In this document: positions 33,200-33,449 of the stretch, in pieces
Layout of the letters: each line of letters starts with the position of its first letter
How positions within the stretch are numbered: position 1 is the stretch's first letter
Source: Geobacteraceae bacterium
GTDB taxonomy: Bacteria > Desulfobacterota > Desulfuromonadia > Desulfuromonadales > Geopsychrobacteraceae
Length of the DNA: 33,449 nt
Direction of reading: 5' to 3'
Assembly: GCA_007125165.1 (NCBI GenBank)
Contig: SLDV01000039.1
Coordinates: 1-33,449 of the forward strand
Program-made: the position numbers and the translations under genes
The notes under the pieces: model-generated
Told to the model about the DNA's origin: nothing
Database searches by the model: none
The model's input: only the letters and a program-made list of their open reading frames with translations

Positions 33200-33272
33200 G
33201 TTTTAAATTTGTAACCATAAACATTAACTAGTCATTCTTTATTACAATGATGCTATGGTTCGATTACGATAC

Positions 33273-33449
33273 TTACATTGGCAAGAAAGTACCGAAGCCC
33301 ATAGCTATCGCAATCACTGTAAGGATACCTGCAAACAATAAATAGTAAGTCAAAGGAATAATCGTTTTACGGATAATTTCACCTTCTCGATCCAATAGAC
33401 CAACTGTCGCACCTGCTGCTACAACGTTATGAACTGTAATCATGTTACC
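33273..33449 (-). CDS. lldP: L-lactate permease (LctP family), 3' end
   Basis: I translated the minus strand from the window edge to the TAA at 33273-33275: 58 residues. The peptide starts GNMITVHNVVAAGATVGLLD, continues REGEIIRKTI, and ends with a membrane segment (YYLLFAGILTVIAIAMGFG) and FLPM. The NMI.VHNVVA...TVGL...EGxIIRKT pattern is the C-terminus of LctP/LldP lactate permeases, which import lactate with protons. The coding bases are about 40% GC by hand count, well below the rest of the window, hinting at acquisition from another lineage. It lies upstream of glcD-glcF on the same strand, but a hairpin and a separate promoter stand between them. Confidence 0.88.
   Translation of the reverse strand, partial: GNMITVHNVVAAGATVGLLDREGEIIRKTIIPLTYYLLFAGILTVIAIAMGFGTFLPM

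Overview
The window looks like a chromosomal stretch of a mesophilic, cytochrome-rich anaerobe of the Desulfuromonas/Geobacter/Pelobacter type (Desulfuromonadota). This is inferred from gene content: ResB/CcsB cytochrome c maturation genes, a HemX-type gene ahead of hemA-hemC-hemD and hemB, a FapA (DUF342) protein, a GAF-rich sigma-54 activator, and glcD-glcF beside a lactate permease. No rRNA, tRNA, IS element or CRISPR array was seen. Most genes are compact and of moderate GC; only the last ~400 bases are clearly AT-rich.

Layout. 1-1.7 kb: the 5' part of a DUF169 gene (minus), then a secreted DUF3617-like protein and a SAM methyltransferase (plus). 1.8-4.7 kb: ccsB and resB (minus), preceded by a small secreted Cys-containing protein of unknown role. 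4.8-7.3 kb: a CbpA-like J-protein and a protoporphyrinogen oxidase, transcribed divergently from two mirror-image sigma-70 promoters. 7.3-8.8 kb: a FapA-family protein. 9.0-11.7 kb: a three-gene unit (DUF2288, a uracil-DNA-glycosylase-family protein, an unrecognised P-loop NTPase) with a possible promoter in front and a strong terminator behind. 11.8-12.1 kb: thioredoxin. 12.3-16.9 kb: a heme operon (SIS-like protein, HemX/CcsA paralogue, hemA, hemC, hemD) behind a near-consensus promoter, then hemB with its own terminator and an M16 peptidase.

19.5-27 kb is a signalling block: a large GAF/AAA+ sigma-54 activator (minus), then an HDOD-GAF-histidine kinase and a REC-PAS-GGDEF-EAL protein (plus). 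The GGDEF site and I-site are intact, but the EAL domain has lost two catalytic residues. 27-29.7 kb: a fused A+B 3-oxoacid CoA-transferase and a thiolase, consistent with acetoacetate/acetyl-CoA metabolism. 30.2-33.4 kb: glcF, glcD and the 3' end of a lactate permease gene (minus). glcD has its own promoter with a TGGTAATACCA palindrome at the expected start of transcription, suggesting control by a GntR/LldR-type regulator.

The genes for heme synthesis (HemA, C, D, B and the oxidase) and for heme delivery to apocytochromes (ResB/CcsB) form the main theme. The best candidates for something new are the DUF2288-UDG-NTPase unit, the degenerate EAL protein with its kinase neighbour, and the SIS-like protein lacking the usual sugar-phosphate motifs inside the heme operon.
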